DNA from: Oehlia diaphana
Taxonomy: Eukaryota > Glomeromycota > Glomeromycetes > Glomerales > Glomeraceae
Assembly: GCA_003833135.1 (NCBI GenBank)
Contig: QZLH01000007.1
Span: 59,613-123,612, forward strand
Direction: 5' to 3'
Length of the DNA: 64,000 nt
A model generated the notes under the pieces. The model had not been told where the DNA came from and ran no database searches. It was given only the letters and a program-made list of their open reading frames with translations. Each line of letters starts with the position of its first letter. Position 1 is the first letter of the stretch. Positions 24,601-36,540 of this stretch are shown piece after piece. A program made the translations under genes and the position numbers.

Positions 24601-25292
24601 ATATTTATTAAATTTTGTTTTAATGTTCTGTTATGATTTTTTGTTAATAAGAATTCATTTATTTCATTATAAATTTAGGCATGTACCGATGCTGTCGAGT
24701 GTCTATCAAACCATACTAAATTAGTTATCGGTTCTTCGGATAAACATACTTTAGATGTGTTTTTCCAAGAAATTGGTCTTCGGTTTTTTGGGTAAATATG
24801 CGAATTTTTATCATCTTAAATACATGAGCTATTACCATTTTAACGATTTTTTTCTTTTTTACCTATTTTTTTTTTTAAGAACTTTAACAAAGCATATTAA
24901 AAAATTTACAGTGAGCTTAAGTGGTGGATTTCAAGTCATTAGGTAAGAGTTCATATAAAGATTATGAATTAAATAACAAAAAATTTAACATTTTTTTTTT
25001 TACCTTATTTTATAAAAGTGATCTGAATCATTATTGTTCATTTATTATTTCACTACGGCAACCAAATATTACACCATACTTTATCGCACTAAAAGAACTT
25101 GGAAATATTTATATTATATCAAATGCACGTGATATAGGGTCATTTGTAAGGGAAGCAGACAGATTTAATGGTGTTTTACATGCTGAAGATGTATATGAAT
25201 TTTGTCAAAAACGTGAGGATTGGATGATAATTAAAAAAGAAGTAGACAAGGAATTATATGGATTAAAAGCGGAAGATTGTACGATTATGTAA
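21679..25292 (+). CDS. RCY1: Recyclin-1-like F-box/Sec10 protein with CaaX C-terminus
   Basis: Related to yeast Rcy1, an F-box protein with a Sec10/exocyst-type helical body needed for recycling of plasma-membrane proteins from endosomes. Exons: 21679-22395, 22466-22564, 22658-22770, 22855-23020, 23094-23357, 23449-23822, 23916-23993, 24068-24218, 24297-24407, 24491-24589, 24679-24791, 24880-24942, 25019-25292. Frames join to about 873 residues (yeast about 840). The F-box spans roughly residues 42-82 (LPPDLLIRILKYLP, then DDELWEQRL). The rest is helical, with Sec10-like blocks such as THQRCIHVAKVLWKDAKPGL. The protein ends CTIM, a prenylation-type CaaX box matching the CaaX end of yeast Rcy1, which supports both identity and the last exon. 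A Ser-rich insertion (RSRHSSPVQSSSSN) lies mid-protein. A decayed partial copy sits at 30723-31100. Confidence 0.92.
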
Positions 25293-25642
25293 AATATAAT
25301 GAATATTTTTATCAAGTGATTTAAGTCACGCGAACTTAATTTATTAATATCAAATGGACATTTTTAGTATTGTAAATTTTATGATAGTTTGTATTTAATG
25401 TTGCATTTGTTTTTTTTATTAATCGGGTTTCCATATGGAAACTAATGCGAACCATTTCCTTTACTTATGGTTTACACCATGTAAAAAAAAGACTTTAATA
25501 TCTTTAAGGTTTTAATATTTATTTAACTTAAAATAAGTTCAATCTATAATTAAATATTCTATCTGAAATAAAATGTAATTATTGTAATCAATAATTCATT
25601 TCAATACCACTTTTTCATTGAAAAAGATAAATCCCAAAAAAA

Positions 25643-28600
25643 TTAATTATTATTTCTTAGCTCATTTCGTTCATGAATGATTTCTTCAATAGTTATATTC
25701 CTATCACTATAAATATACGCAATAAATTTACCAGCCACATCTTTTTCCCATGTACAAAATACTATAACGTAACCTTGATCACTTGAAGGAAGAGATATAT
25801 CTTCTGTACAAACACCCTGGATAAAACCGGCATAAGCAAAATCTCCCGAATTAGCTAATTCTCTGCCAAGTAAGTTATTTGGACGTTTCTCAAATACTTT
25901 AATATGCGTCGGTGTAGGGTTCATTTCTGGTGTCTGAAGCCTAATTCTATAAAAAAAAATTCATTATTTCTTTATCATATTGTTGGAAAAAAAGAATCAT
26001 AAATAACTTACTTAATAGTAGTCATTTCAGAAATTTTAAGATGATAACTTGGGTTTAAATAAAAATCATGTTGATACCCCATAGCATTAAATCCCTTAAT
26101 CCTATTATTTTAATAAAAAAAAAAATTATATATATTTTTAACAATGTTATAAAACGACATTAAATGTAAATAATTTTAATTACCATTGTCCTTGAATTAC
26201 TTTCTTGAACATTCCCTAAAAAAAAGTATTGTTAAAAATAAGCCCTATATAATTAAATTCATTATCTCATAAATTAACTTACAGCTCCTTCAAGCGGTAT
26301 GCTAGTGACATTAAATGTAACATTTGATGCTACAGTTAATGTAAATTCTCCAATAAGGCCAGGTTCATATGTTGATACAATAATAGTATAATCACCAGCT
26401 ATACAAAAAATTTTAGGTTAACAATAATTATTCCCAACAGCGGTAATAATAACTATATTCGATATCACATACGTTTTATGTCATCCTTTTCGCAATAACA
26501 AAACCCATTTCGATAACCGCTAGATTTCATCAAAATATCCTTGGTAGTTAAACTATATTAGAATGAAAAAAAAAACAGATAAATAAAAATATATGTATTT
26601 TGGAGTATTTTGTAGATTATCATGGTTTCATCATACCTAGCAATTCTCTTTCCATTGCTCCATATCATCCTAACATCCATTGCAAACTTTTTAGGACCTT
26701 CCAACATTAATAACACTCGAGGTTTATCCGATGGTGAATTAGATACCGGCGGTGATATTGAAACACGATACTCTGGGTTGTTTAAATAAGTTATATTACT
26801 TGGATTTCCCCCAGCTGTTTGATTTGTCCATTTGCCAGAAATCTAAAATGAAGAAATTTTTTTTTTAAAAAAAAAAAGCATAAATAAATCGTGTAACTTA
26901 ATACAGCGCATTAATACGAACATGTTTCACGTTTTGATATTTCTTTGAAATTTCCGATAATGTTGCTGGTGATATACTATAACATTTCAAAGTAAAATCT
27001 AAAGTTTTGAATCGATTGATTTGAGCAACAACAATAGTATAGCGAGTTATACCAGTCGGCGCATCGAACCTAACCTTTTTGGTTAAAAGAAAATTTTTTT
27101 AATTAATAAAATTATAATAAATACAATTTATATTTTTTTTTTTACATACCAATATATGAGGGCTATTTACATACGCTCCCTAAGTTTTAAAGAGTTTAAA
27201 ATGAATCAAATAACATTTATAACTTTTTTAATTTTATGATAACAAAAATACCTTCTTCCAAGGAGTTTTATCGGAATAAATTTTTTCTCCATTTGTATCA
27301 TTATAAACATGTAACGTGATGAAGTCCTCATTTTCTTCTTCTGTAACAGTGATATGTTTAGATAACAAAAGATAAACCTCAGATGGTTGTTCACTCTCAT
27401 TATTTATTTCCAAACAAAATTGCGGATTATATGCTAAAAATAAACATCACATTATTTTTGACTGAATATGTAAAAAATTAAATACTATATTAATAAATTA
27501 CCTAAATTCACAGTATCTTTTCGTAATCCAACATTTATAGGCCATGTTCTAATTAATTAATAAGGAATTAAAATTATAAAATTAATAAAAAAGAAAATAG
27601 TAAAATTTTTATAAACTCACGAATGCTTTGTAACAACATAGCGAAAACGTTCTGGATTCCAATTCATATGAATTGAGTAAAAATATTCACATACAGAATC
27701 AAAATCAATCCAAAATATTCCTATAATAAATGTAAGAATATATATTAAATAATTATACCATTAAATTTTAATTATTTAACTTAGATTTACCATCATCAAC
27801 ATTAGATGCTCTCTCTATATCATAATCCAATGCTTTCATTAATTCAGGTGTCCAATTAACGCGATCTAAATGACTAAATGGTCCTGTCCATCTTTTATGA
27901 CTCCATGGATTTTTAACCTTTTTTTTTTTAAGAGAAAAGATAATTTGAATCAAGAAGAAACCCGAGAATGTCTAATGCTAATTCTTACCAGTAATAAACG
28001 GATATCGTTAAACTCACGTATGTCTGTAAAATGCAAAGAATTAATAAGAAAAAAAAAACTGTTAAAAATAATCATATAAATTACCTAAAACGGCATATGC
28101 ATGAGTAGGAACCAATCCTTTAGTATCGTTTAAGTGACCGGTAGCAATAGTAATAAGTGCATGTTGGTCCGGATTCTTATCTAAATTAAAAGATAAGTAT
28201 AAACAAAAGATAACTTTAATTATTGGAATTCATCTTGTTATCATCTTTTACCATCTTTTGGTTGACTATTCAACATCCGCCTCCACATAGTTTCTTTTTC
28301 GAAATATTTACTAAATAAAAAAATTCGAAGGAGGTGTCAAAGGAGGATAACATCCTTGCGAATAATGTAATAAAACGATATTCTTACTCTATAAAAATTT
28401 GTTCTGGAATCCATCCGGTAAGTATACTAAAAGCAACTCTAGAATTAATATTAGTGCTCATTAATTTTTTATTATCCCTGTAAAATTATTAGACTTACTA
28501 AAGATCAATTCCCGAATTTCTAAATAAACCAAAAATTAATTTCAAACTTTCATGTGATAAATAGATTCAAATGATAATCATATTATTATTACTTACGATC

Positions 28601-30603
28601 CAGGAAAATTATAACCTCCCATCAATTTCAAATACTAAATAAATAAATAAACAACAAACAAATAAACAAACAAATAAAAAATACCAAATAAAATAATAAA
28701 ACAATAATGATTGAATGAATAAATCAACATTGAATAATGAACCAAATAACTTACAGCCTTTTCTATTATGCTTGGCCATAATTCATTTTTATTTGTTGAA
28801 AACGTACACATCAAAGTTCCATCGCGAGAAAATGGAAGAAAGTCATCGATAACTTAAAATTTTTAACGTTTGATGTCAAAATAGATAGTTAAATTACGAT
28901 TTGCTACCTGACCTCACTCACCAACCTTAAATTAATAAAAATAGGTATATAAAGGATAAATAATAAAATAAATTACGAAGGATATCTTGTGAAATCATAA
29001 ATAATAGGGACCCACTTTTCTCGGAGCTCCATTAAATATTAATTTAATGACATATTTTCCGCTTGGATTATAATATGGATGGCCATATTTATTTTTGGGA
29101 AAAATACATCTTGTAATTAACTATATAAAAAATTGAGCTTAAATATTTGTCGATTTGCCTGATATATATTATTTAATATACAAACAAACCTGCTTGTTAC
29201 CGTATCGTTTCTGATATGCTGCGCTTACACATAACGATGCTACAAAGGAACAATCGGTTACAACATCCTACAACCCAATATACCAAAATATTGAGTAATT
29301 TAAAACTTCATAATAAATATATTATTTTATATAAACCTCCAATAAACTTACTTGTTTGATCGCAGTACTTGAAACCATTTTAAACAATTCAGGTTCATTC
29401 ATTATTTCTGATGGGCGCCTCCATGAATCAAATTTTTCTTTTTGCGCTATCGATAATTCCAAAACATCATTATCTCTATATTAAGGTAATATAGAATGAA
29501 TCATTCAATAGAAATTTTTTTTTAAGAAAAAAAGCTTGTTTCTAAACAGAATTCTTATTCTCCTTGATTGGTTAAAACATACACAAATGGGCGTTCAAAT
29601 TCAAATTGTTCATTTAATTCTTCTGGCTCTTCTGGCCATTGTGGAAAATTTTTGCCGTTTATTATTGAATTTTTTTTAAGAATTGCATTTTCTATGCTCG
29701 AAAGCTTATAGGTTAGAGAAGCATTCTCTGCACCGGGATTAGCCGATCTTACCTCTATTCACAATTAAATATTATAAATAATAAGAATTAATACAAAAAA
29801 AAAGAAATTTATATAATATCTTACGTAATGAAGACATGGTCGTTGGTAATCCTTTCAAATCTTCAGCCCTTTCAAATATTTTATTCATAAATTTAACCAA
29901 TTCTGATTTATCCTTTGTTTCTATTTATAGATTATAATTAATATTATTATTTAATTAGAAATAAAATTTTATATGAATAATATATATAACCTTCCATAGC
30001 CGCCTTCATTAATATTTCTAATAAGCATTTATACAATTCTAAAACTTCTTGATTATTTTTTTGTTCATATTGTAATGAAATTTGATTCAATTTATGCTAA
30101 ATAAAATTATTTTTAATATTAAACCGAATATTATTAAGAATTTAGGGAATATTAAAAGGGAATATAAAACCTTGGCCTGAACCATTAATTTATCATAAGT
30201 TGTTAATTTTTTTAATACAGAGACTCGTATATTATACTCTTGATATTTTTCACGAATCTTGTTTCCCTTAATTTGATTTGTTTCAACTTAAAAAAAAATT
30301 CATAATTAAATAGTAAGTAAAACTAATTTCAGCCAAAAATATAAAATAATTTTGACCCCTCACGTTGCAAAATAGATTCAAAAATCTATTCAATAATTTT
30401 AAAATTTAGGTTAATAAATTTTGAAAACCATATAAGAAGGAAAAAAAAAAATTAAAATGTACCTTTTTAACGTCCAAATAAGATTTTATAGCAGCTTCAA
30501 CATTGCCAATGTCATCCTCTTTAACTGCATTATTTGCAACTTGTAAAGCTTTTTGATAAAGCAAGTTAAGTTGATTATTTGTATTTTGATAATTAACACT
30601 CAT
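25643..30603 (-). CDS. CAPN7: Calpain-7/PalB-like cysteine protease with MIT domain
   Basis: Calpain-family cysteine protease of the CAPN7/PalB(Rim13) branch, recruited by ESCRT-III and used in endosomal or ambient-pH signalling (family knowledge). The start at 30603 opens an MIT-type helical module. First exons: 30603-30463, 30385-30364, 30286-30171, 30096-29991, 29920-29825, 29754-29559, 29475-29352, then 29267 onward, with many more down to 25643. Catalytic Cys is in DVVTDCSFVASLCVSAAY (near residue 273), His in GLVPTHAYAVLD and Asn in VKNPWSH, so the triad is intact. Other CAPN7 blocks are KYGHPYYNPSGKYVIKL, LMGGYNFPGS and ILTGWIPEQIF. Two C2-like/calpain domain III beta regions fill the C-terminus (ITRYTIVVAQ, GDYTIIVSTYEPG). 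One intron (29558-29476) lacks a GT donor; see findings. The gene converges with recyclin-1, leaving 350 bp between stops. Confidence 0.92.
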
Positions 30604-30722
30604 TTTTATTCGAAAAAAAATTTGAAATTTTATATGCCATATTTATAACACCAGCAAACTATATCACATGATTCAAAGCTATCACTGATGGTATGACAAA
30701 ACAATTTCCAAATAATGGAAAC

Positions 30723-31100
30723 AACTCATCAAAAGTTGCATATATCGCAAAAGTTCTTTGGAAAAGATGCTAAATTTGTTAAGATGTAGAGCGAAGAAGA
30801 AATCGGAAAATATCAAAAAGTGACATGTTATTAGGTTACCCTTTTTTTCATAATACTAATTGCTTGTGTCAATTGTGCTGAATTCTTAGAATTAATGATA
30901 TAAATTGATGGAGTTGCAACGTGATATAGGATATTTTTAGTAATACCAACCAAATGATTTATTATTTCACTTCTTTTCGGAAAACACTCAAGCTTCCAAA
31001 ATCACGTAGATGCAATCATTCATTTCAAATATTTAACGTAATGCTGCGAACATATAGTTCCAATCCTACAGTTAACTAACTGATCGATCTTCAAGCTAAT
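30723..31100 (+). pseudogene. Partial, intron-containing pseudogene copy of recyclin-1
   Basis: This stretch aligns collinearly with 23171-23690 of the recyclin gene. Shared landmarks are AACTCATCAA, GCAAAAGTTCTTTGGAAA, the donor-side GTGACATGTTA, CTTCTTTTCGGAAAA with CACTCAAGCTTCC, and AGTTCCAATCCTAC. It lacks about 130 nt internally, has many substitutions and an in-frame stop soon after the start. Remains of the intron between recyclin exons 5 and 6 are kept, so it came from DNA duplication, not a processed transcript. It lies 120 bp upstream of the calpain start codon, in the opposite orientation to that gene. Confidence 0.85.
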
Positions 31101-32279
31101 TGAGATTCACGTGAACTATTATTAGATAAACGCTAATAAAATTTTAAATTTTATCTTACTTTCCAGATTCCTAATTAAATGGTTCTTTCTGAATCAAAGG
31201 TTCGTTGTTGTTATTGTCATTATCAAATTCAACATAGTATTTTAAAAAGAGTGGGATATCTATGAGATGTACAAGATAATGTTTTACATACTTGAAATTT
31301 ACTAACTGAAATATTTTGTGAAACTAAAATTTAGAATGTGTGTAAGCTACAGTTAATTAAAACTTAGGCGCTGATTTTAATATGTAATGTTACTAATGTT
31401 TTAAGAAGAGTAATAAATATTTTCAGTTTTTTAACACCAAAAAACTATAAATCATTAATAAAAATAATTATTCCCCTCTTATCAAAATATCCCAAAAGAA
31501 GGATTTATATTATTAATTCGTGATTCATGAGTCAACTTATATAATTTGGAGATATATTTTTTATTTAATAATGAAAAAATGCAATAATTTGGCTTCTATA
31601 AGACATGAAATTACCTGCATCAATGTTGTAGCTTCTTGTAGTCGATTTTAGGCTAAAAATTCCAGTTAAATACTTGAACTCAAATTAGAAATTAGAATAG
31701 AAATTTAGTAGCATTTACAGTTCCAATTACAAATGCTCTCTGGATTGATTCATAGAAAATTCCTTTGCAAAAGGTGGTAAATTATGTTGAACAATTTCAT
31801 GATCGCTAATTAGTTCATCAAAAACCTTTTTACAAAATGTGGAAATTTTATTTTATTGAAATACTATTTTGGAAAATGTTAAATTAGACAATGCAATATT
31901 ATTTCTATGCAGATCAATAAAAATGGATTTGAAAGGAAGATCGCTACAATAAATAACTTGCATTTTTTTTTCTAAAAAAAATTTTAAGATTGTTTGTAAA
32001 TGATAAATTTGTCATACATGAAATTTACGTGAATAAAACTTTACTCAATTAATCATATGATGTTACCTTTTTATAATGTTCTTTTATAAAACGAAATAAT
32101 ATTTTTTTAGCAAACAAGTAAAAAGTTCATAATTCGTTCGATTCACGTAAATAACCAAATATTCAGTATATAAACCCTCCAAATTGAATTATTTCATTTC
32201 AACGAACAAATTCTAATAATCTCATTAATTGATTACCGGCTCATAAATTATTAATAAAATCAGTTTCAAACGAAAAAAA
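31101..32279. other. Gene-free intergenic region
   Basis: AT-rich, with no recognisable coding segment. It ends in the promoter and short 5' leader of the small secreted protein that follows. Confidence 0.45.
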
Positions 32280-32603
32280 ATGAATTTCTCTTTTATGTTT
32301 TTTATTGCTGTTTTGGCATTGTTTGCCAACTTAACATTGGCATTGCCTGGTCCAAGTAAGTTTTTATTGGTGAGTAATCATAAATTTATAATTTCTCACA
32401 CGTAATTTACTATTTAAATCAAAATAGATCCGCCAATCAAAAAACCAACTCCAACTCCAACTCCAACTCCAACTCCAACTCCAACTCCTACTCCTTCTTC
32501 TACTTCTGCTCCTACTCGTACTTCAATATGCGGTAGACCTTGTGTAGGTCGTGCATGTCGTTATAATCGAACTCTTTACCGTTGTTATCGAGAATCCAAT
32601 TAA
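32280..32603 (+). CDS. Small secreted protein with Pro-Thr repeat and Cys-rich tail
   Basis: Candidate secreted effector or cell-wall-associated peptide; function unknown. Two exons, 32280-32355 and 32428-32603, joined by a GT-AG intron in phase 1, give 83 residues. The signal peptide is clear (MNFSFMFFIAVLALFANLTL, then ALPGP, so cleavage near residue 21-23). The mature part is NPPIKK, then about nine Pro-Thr dipeptides, a Ser/Thr linker and a 24-residue tail with four cysteines (CGRPCVGRACRYNRTLYRCY), which could form two disulfides. The Pro-Thr stretch is coded by a CCAACT tandem repeat, so its length is expected to vary between isolates. The gene is too short for usual cut-offs but signal peptide, splice sites and stop agree. 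No homologue is recalled. Confidence 0.72.
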
Positions 32604-33731
32604 TTTTAGCATTTCTTTTAATTCTTTTATTAATGAATATTATTAATGATATATCATACATAGACACGTAATAATTCTTTAGATATAATATATATGTATC
32701 AACATTAACAGTTAACTAGCTGCTATAAATATTACATTATTTGATCTGTTAACAATTTAAATTAAATAAAATGCGACCTTTTTTTATTTATTTTTAAATT
32801 TGATTGCTATCTTTTGTTGATTATTATGATTTCATTATAAAACGTTTCGCTTAACCTACAAATCAAAATTCTCTTCATTACATTGGCCAATCAAATTATT
32901 CAAATATAAAATCTTCTCATTAAGATTTTTCATAATACATGAAAATATTTATATGAATTTTTAATTACTAAATGCTTAATTGAATTAACATTTTGAAATA
33001 CAATTGTAATGGCATTTTAAGGTTCAATGTGTTGTTCCTTTTGTAACACATTTAATAATTCGTGCCAAGACATGGAGAAAAAAATATTAAATTTGAAAAC
33101 TTTTCCAAAATTAGAAATTAGGCAATTGTGGCGCTGTAAACCTTAACTGTTAAATACTGTTTTAATACCGTTATTAACACGATTCCTTAAAAAAATAATC
33201 ACGCTCATTATATTCATTATATTCATTACCTCTCCTCCTGAACTTTTCCGTATGCAACTCAAAAATTTAATTTTAAGTTGCATCGTTGTATTTTTAATTA
33301 ATAGGGAAGATGAACTGTTCAAGAAAATAGTATTTATTATTTATTATTAGAGGCGTGTTGCATCTGATTAGTGGCATAATTTTAGAAGGTGATTGTGGCA
33401 CAATAACAATGTAAATTATTCAATCGATCCGACTTTTATTATGTAAACAAGTAAAATGCTAAATCTGGAATTCAGGAGATTATAGAAACCAATCTTTTTG
33501 TTCGAGGTCTCGCGCACAATGATGTATCGCATCTTTATTTACAAAGTACTAACTCAAAGCCTTTTCAAAGAAATATTATAATTAGTCAAAATCCAATATT
33601 CTTATAAAATCTATTTAAAACCTTTCTTTAAATCTTTTACTCATTTCTCTTTGAATCTTTTGATTAAAAAAATTCATTTTATTTGTTAATTTCATAAAAA
33701 TTTTTTACAATTCTTTATCCTTTCATTCGAA
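32604..33731. other. Gene-free intergenic region
   Basis: AT-rich spacer between two small secreted-protein genes. At 33124-33138 the word ATTGTGGCGCTGTAA resembles the start of the window (TTGTGGCGCAGTAA, 1-14), which hints at a shared short repeat. No gene was seen. Confidence 0.4.
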
Positions 33732-34074
33732 ATGAAGTTCTCCGCTACCTTCTTCTTAGTAATCTTCTTGATCTTCCTAATCAATTTTGAAACTACTACT
33801 TCAGCCCGTTTGCTATTGTCGTTAGTTAATATAAAATGATACTATAAATTTATTCATTGAATTTATCTGTAATTTTCTTTCATTTAGCTCAAAGATGTAG
33901 ATTCGTCGAAAAACGATATCCTGTTAATCAACGAAAACGTGCAACAGTTCCTATAACCTGTAATTGCAGTAAGTTTCATATTTATATATATATATGATAA
34001 ATAATTCAATTAATTCATTCATTACCTCTTAGAACGAATCGAATCTAAAAAATTTTGTAGATCCAAACTGTTAA
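33732..34074 (+). CDS. Small secreted peptide precursor with dibasic sites
   Basis: Unknown function. Proposed exons are 33732-33807, 33888-33968 and 34061-34074, giving 56 residues. The first 25 residues are a strong signal peptide (MKFSATFFLVIFLIFLINFE, then TTTSA). The remainder holds QRCRFVEKRYPVNQRKR, then ATVPITCNCNPNC. EKR and QRKR are Kex2/furin-type dibasic sites, so the precursor could be cut to release a 13-residue Cys-containing peptide; this is inference. The first donor (GTTTGC) is weak. It was chosen because it is the only one keeping the cysteine-bearing frame open. An alternative acceptor for the last exon at 34032 would replace the NPNC end with a longer basic tail ending in LLAN. 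The gene call rests on signal peptide plus splice logic, so it is provisional. Confidence 0.5.
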
Positions 34075-34565
34075 TTATGTGGCTGTTAGCGAATTAAATG
34101 TAATCGTGGTTTATTAATAGATTAATCATTATGAATCATTATGTATTTCTGTATTCTGTTATATTATAAATAAAAAGCAATTTTCATTTAATATTTACTC
34201 GTTAATATACTGTACCAGTATTGTATATCGTTTATATGCGAATACTTTCAAAGTAATTTCAATCCAAATAATCTCAGGAAATTGTGTATAATATTGGTGA
34301 AAAAAAGTCAAATTTCAAGTATATTCTATATATATACTAACCAGTCTGAACAAATTAACAATCCTTTAACAAAGAATATGTAGTATAAACATTTATCATA
34401 AACATTTGATAATTCTTTTTTTTTTATTTCGATTCAAAATTAGCTAGAGAATTTCTTGTTTTTCGAAGTTTTCGAAATTTCCTTTATAGATTATCAAATA
34501 TTTAGGCAAGACATTCTAAAAAAAATATATATATATATATACAATGTTTAATAAGAATTAAAGAA
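34075..34565. other. Intergenic between secreted peptide and PARP-like gene
   Basis: Convergent 3' regions of two genes. AT-rich, with an AT dinucleotide tract near 34528-34540. Nothing else was seen. Confidence 0.45.
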
Positions 34566-35301
34566 TTATAAAATATCAAATGTGAACTTTAATATTACTT
34601 CTTCATATTCAGTTATGATTGATTTTAAGTAATGCTTTCCAAATATGACGCTCATGACAAACATGGCTCTAAATCCGTCATCATGTGGTTTCAGAGGACC
34701 CGTGTATTTCTGTACATAAGAAGCTCTAGGACTAAACCAAAGATATTCTATCCATAATAATAATGAAAAAAAGGGCAGGTTAGATAAGAATTTAATAGCA
34801 TAACAGATAATAATTATTCATAATTATAATTTAGAAAACACACGTCCGGCAAAATTCGGTTTTGCCATTTTCAACAAATTTCCAAATTTAAGAATTCCGC
34901 AAACACCTCAAAAATGATTTATCAGTGGTCAAAGTAATCAAGAAAAAGAAAAAGAAAAAAAAAGAGAAAAGAAAAAGTTAGTAGACACTTATTTTTTTTT
35001 AAAAAAAATAAAAAAAGATAAAAATAGATGAATTATTACCACATTGAGTATTATCACATAATTTATTCGAATTCTTTAATTCCCAAACATTACAAGCATG
35101 TCTTGTACCATGAAATAATTCATAGGTATCTGGTTTTTTCCATGCCCACCTTATGGCATTATCAAATCTATCTGCATAAATCCAATCCATTTTAATTTTT
35201 AAAATGCTATGGATAACGTAGGATGAAGAAGGAAGGTCAAAATGAGAAATTATATTTTGATATTCCGGATCTGTTGCTGAGAGGGGAGTTAACGAGCTCA
35301 T
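34566..35301 (-). CDS. PARP-catalytic-domain-like protein
   Basis: Resembles the small fungal proteins built on a poly(ADP-ribose) polymerase catalytic fold. Three exons fit: 35301-35040, about 34907 to 34820 (exact donor uncertain) and 34747-34566, for about 177 residues. Exon 1 gives ILKIKMDWIYADRFDNAIRW and YELFHGTRHACNVWE, where HGT is the NAD-binding His/Gly line of PARP folds. It is followed by a Cys cluster (LCDNTQCGVCGILKFGN). Exon 3 gives LWFSPRASYVQKYTGP, the equivalent of the region after the donor loop, and FRAMFVMSVIFGKHY. The C-terminal Glu of active PARPs is not obvious, so it may be a mono-ADP-ribosyltransferase or inactive. No targeting signal is seen. The fold call is moderate; exon 2 borders are the weakest part. 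Confidence 0.62.
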
Positions 35302-36179
35302 TTTTCTCTCAAAGAAAATGGGGAAAAAAATATGATTATAATTAATTAATCGTCTTTAAGAAAGAACCATATCAAAAGTTTTGTTTTGGAAATGATCAGG
35401 TTTGTCTGTCGATTATCTTTTTTATTTGATTGAATTTATAATAAACATCTTAATAATAATACACTTCTAAAATGGGGAACAAAAAAACTGATAAAAACCT
35501 TTGCTCATTTACAAAAGTGGTGATAATGTTGTACAATATATTTTAGAGAATTGAGAGTAACGCTATATGGATGAAATGTACGTAACATATGCAGCATGTG
35601 ATTTTCAACGAAATATGAATTGTCCGTTTAAAATGTGAGAAGTTCGCGGTAAATGTTATATATATACGCATTATTAGATGAAAAGATAGCGTTCCAACAC
35701 TATGACAAACATCCATAAATAGTATATATATAATTAACAGTTTACGAAGACATCCATATCGACAGATTATTTCCAGAAACTTCCGTATAGGTCCAACCAT
35801 TGGAACAGAATATGAAGGAAAATTAATAATGTATTTCTTTTTGAAACATTTAAAAAAATTTTAATCGGCCCACGATACAACGCTTCCGGGTTCAATCTCA
35901 TTATGTATTCTATTTGACCAAATTAAATGGCATTAGGACCATTTTTCCGGTTGACCGAGTAATTCAAGTGGGCTTATGATCATTCTTCCATTTATTAAAA
36001 TTGTTCGATTTGGAGTTGCCCGGCAGTTAACAATAATTAATATAACTTTACGATATTAATCCATCATAAATGAACTGCTACCTGTACAATACATATATCA
36101 TGAAAAAAAAAAGAGTGCAGTACAAGATTAGTCAATGAATTAAAGAAGATTCGTATTTAAACTAATCAAGAATAAATTC
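35302..36179. other. Gene-free intergenic region
   Basis: Holds the PARP-like gene promoter on its left. The 85-codon minus-strand opening at 35543-35800 has no family signal and is not called. Confidence 0.4.
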
Positions 36180-36540
36180 ATTCGTTGTCAGATTTGGATT
36201 GTTCATATTTTTAACATCAGCAAAGAATTCTTTGATCAGAGCTTGACTCTTATGTTGTATCATCATTTTCAACGTTTGATTCGAATTAATCCATATTTCA
36301 GTCAAAAAAAAAAAAAAAATTTAAAAAATTTTCACGCAATTAAAAATTCTTACTTTTATCCATAGTCGATTGTTAAACATATCTTGAAATAGTTGACAAT
36401 TCACCTTTCGTTGTCTATCTGAGAGCTTTAAGATAAAATTATTACTCGTTTGAATAAAAAATGCTAAGGTACTACCTTCGCCAAATGGATGTTAACCAGA
36501 TTTAAATTTTTTGCTATATAATATACTCTATAATAGTCAA
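36180..36540 (-). pseudogene. Unrecognised coding-like remnant
   Basis: On the minus strand two open pieces look protein-like. One is STLAFFIQTSNNFILKLSDR followed by QRKVNCQLFQDMFNNRLW (about 36490-36360). The other is INSNQTLKMMIQHKSQALIK followed by EFFADVKNMNNPNLTTNEF (about 36295-36175), ending at a stop. A donor-like GTAAG sits after the first piece, but no AG acceptor precedes the second, and a stop lies upstream of the first. No family is recognised. It may be a decayed gene or the 3' end of one I failed to assemble. Confidence 0.28.

Noticed and set aside
28915..28930. Possible 4-nt microexon (GTTG) in the calpain gene
   Set aside because: The same protein is obtained by a single intron starting GTCCCT, so a microexon is not needed, though transcripts would settle it.
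28975..28992. ATATCCTTC on the minus strand inside the calpain gene as a possible third U12 donor
   Set aside because: It lies inside an intron, not at an exon end, and a GT donor just after GAPRKV gives the correct RKVVIDD junction.
35543..35800. 85-codon minus-strand open frame
   Set aside because: Hydrophobic AT-driven composition, no recognisable family and no splice partners.
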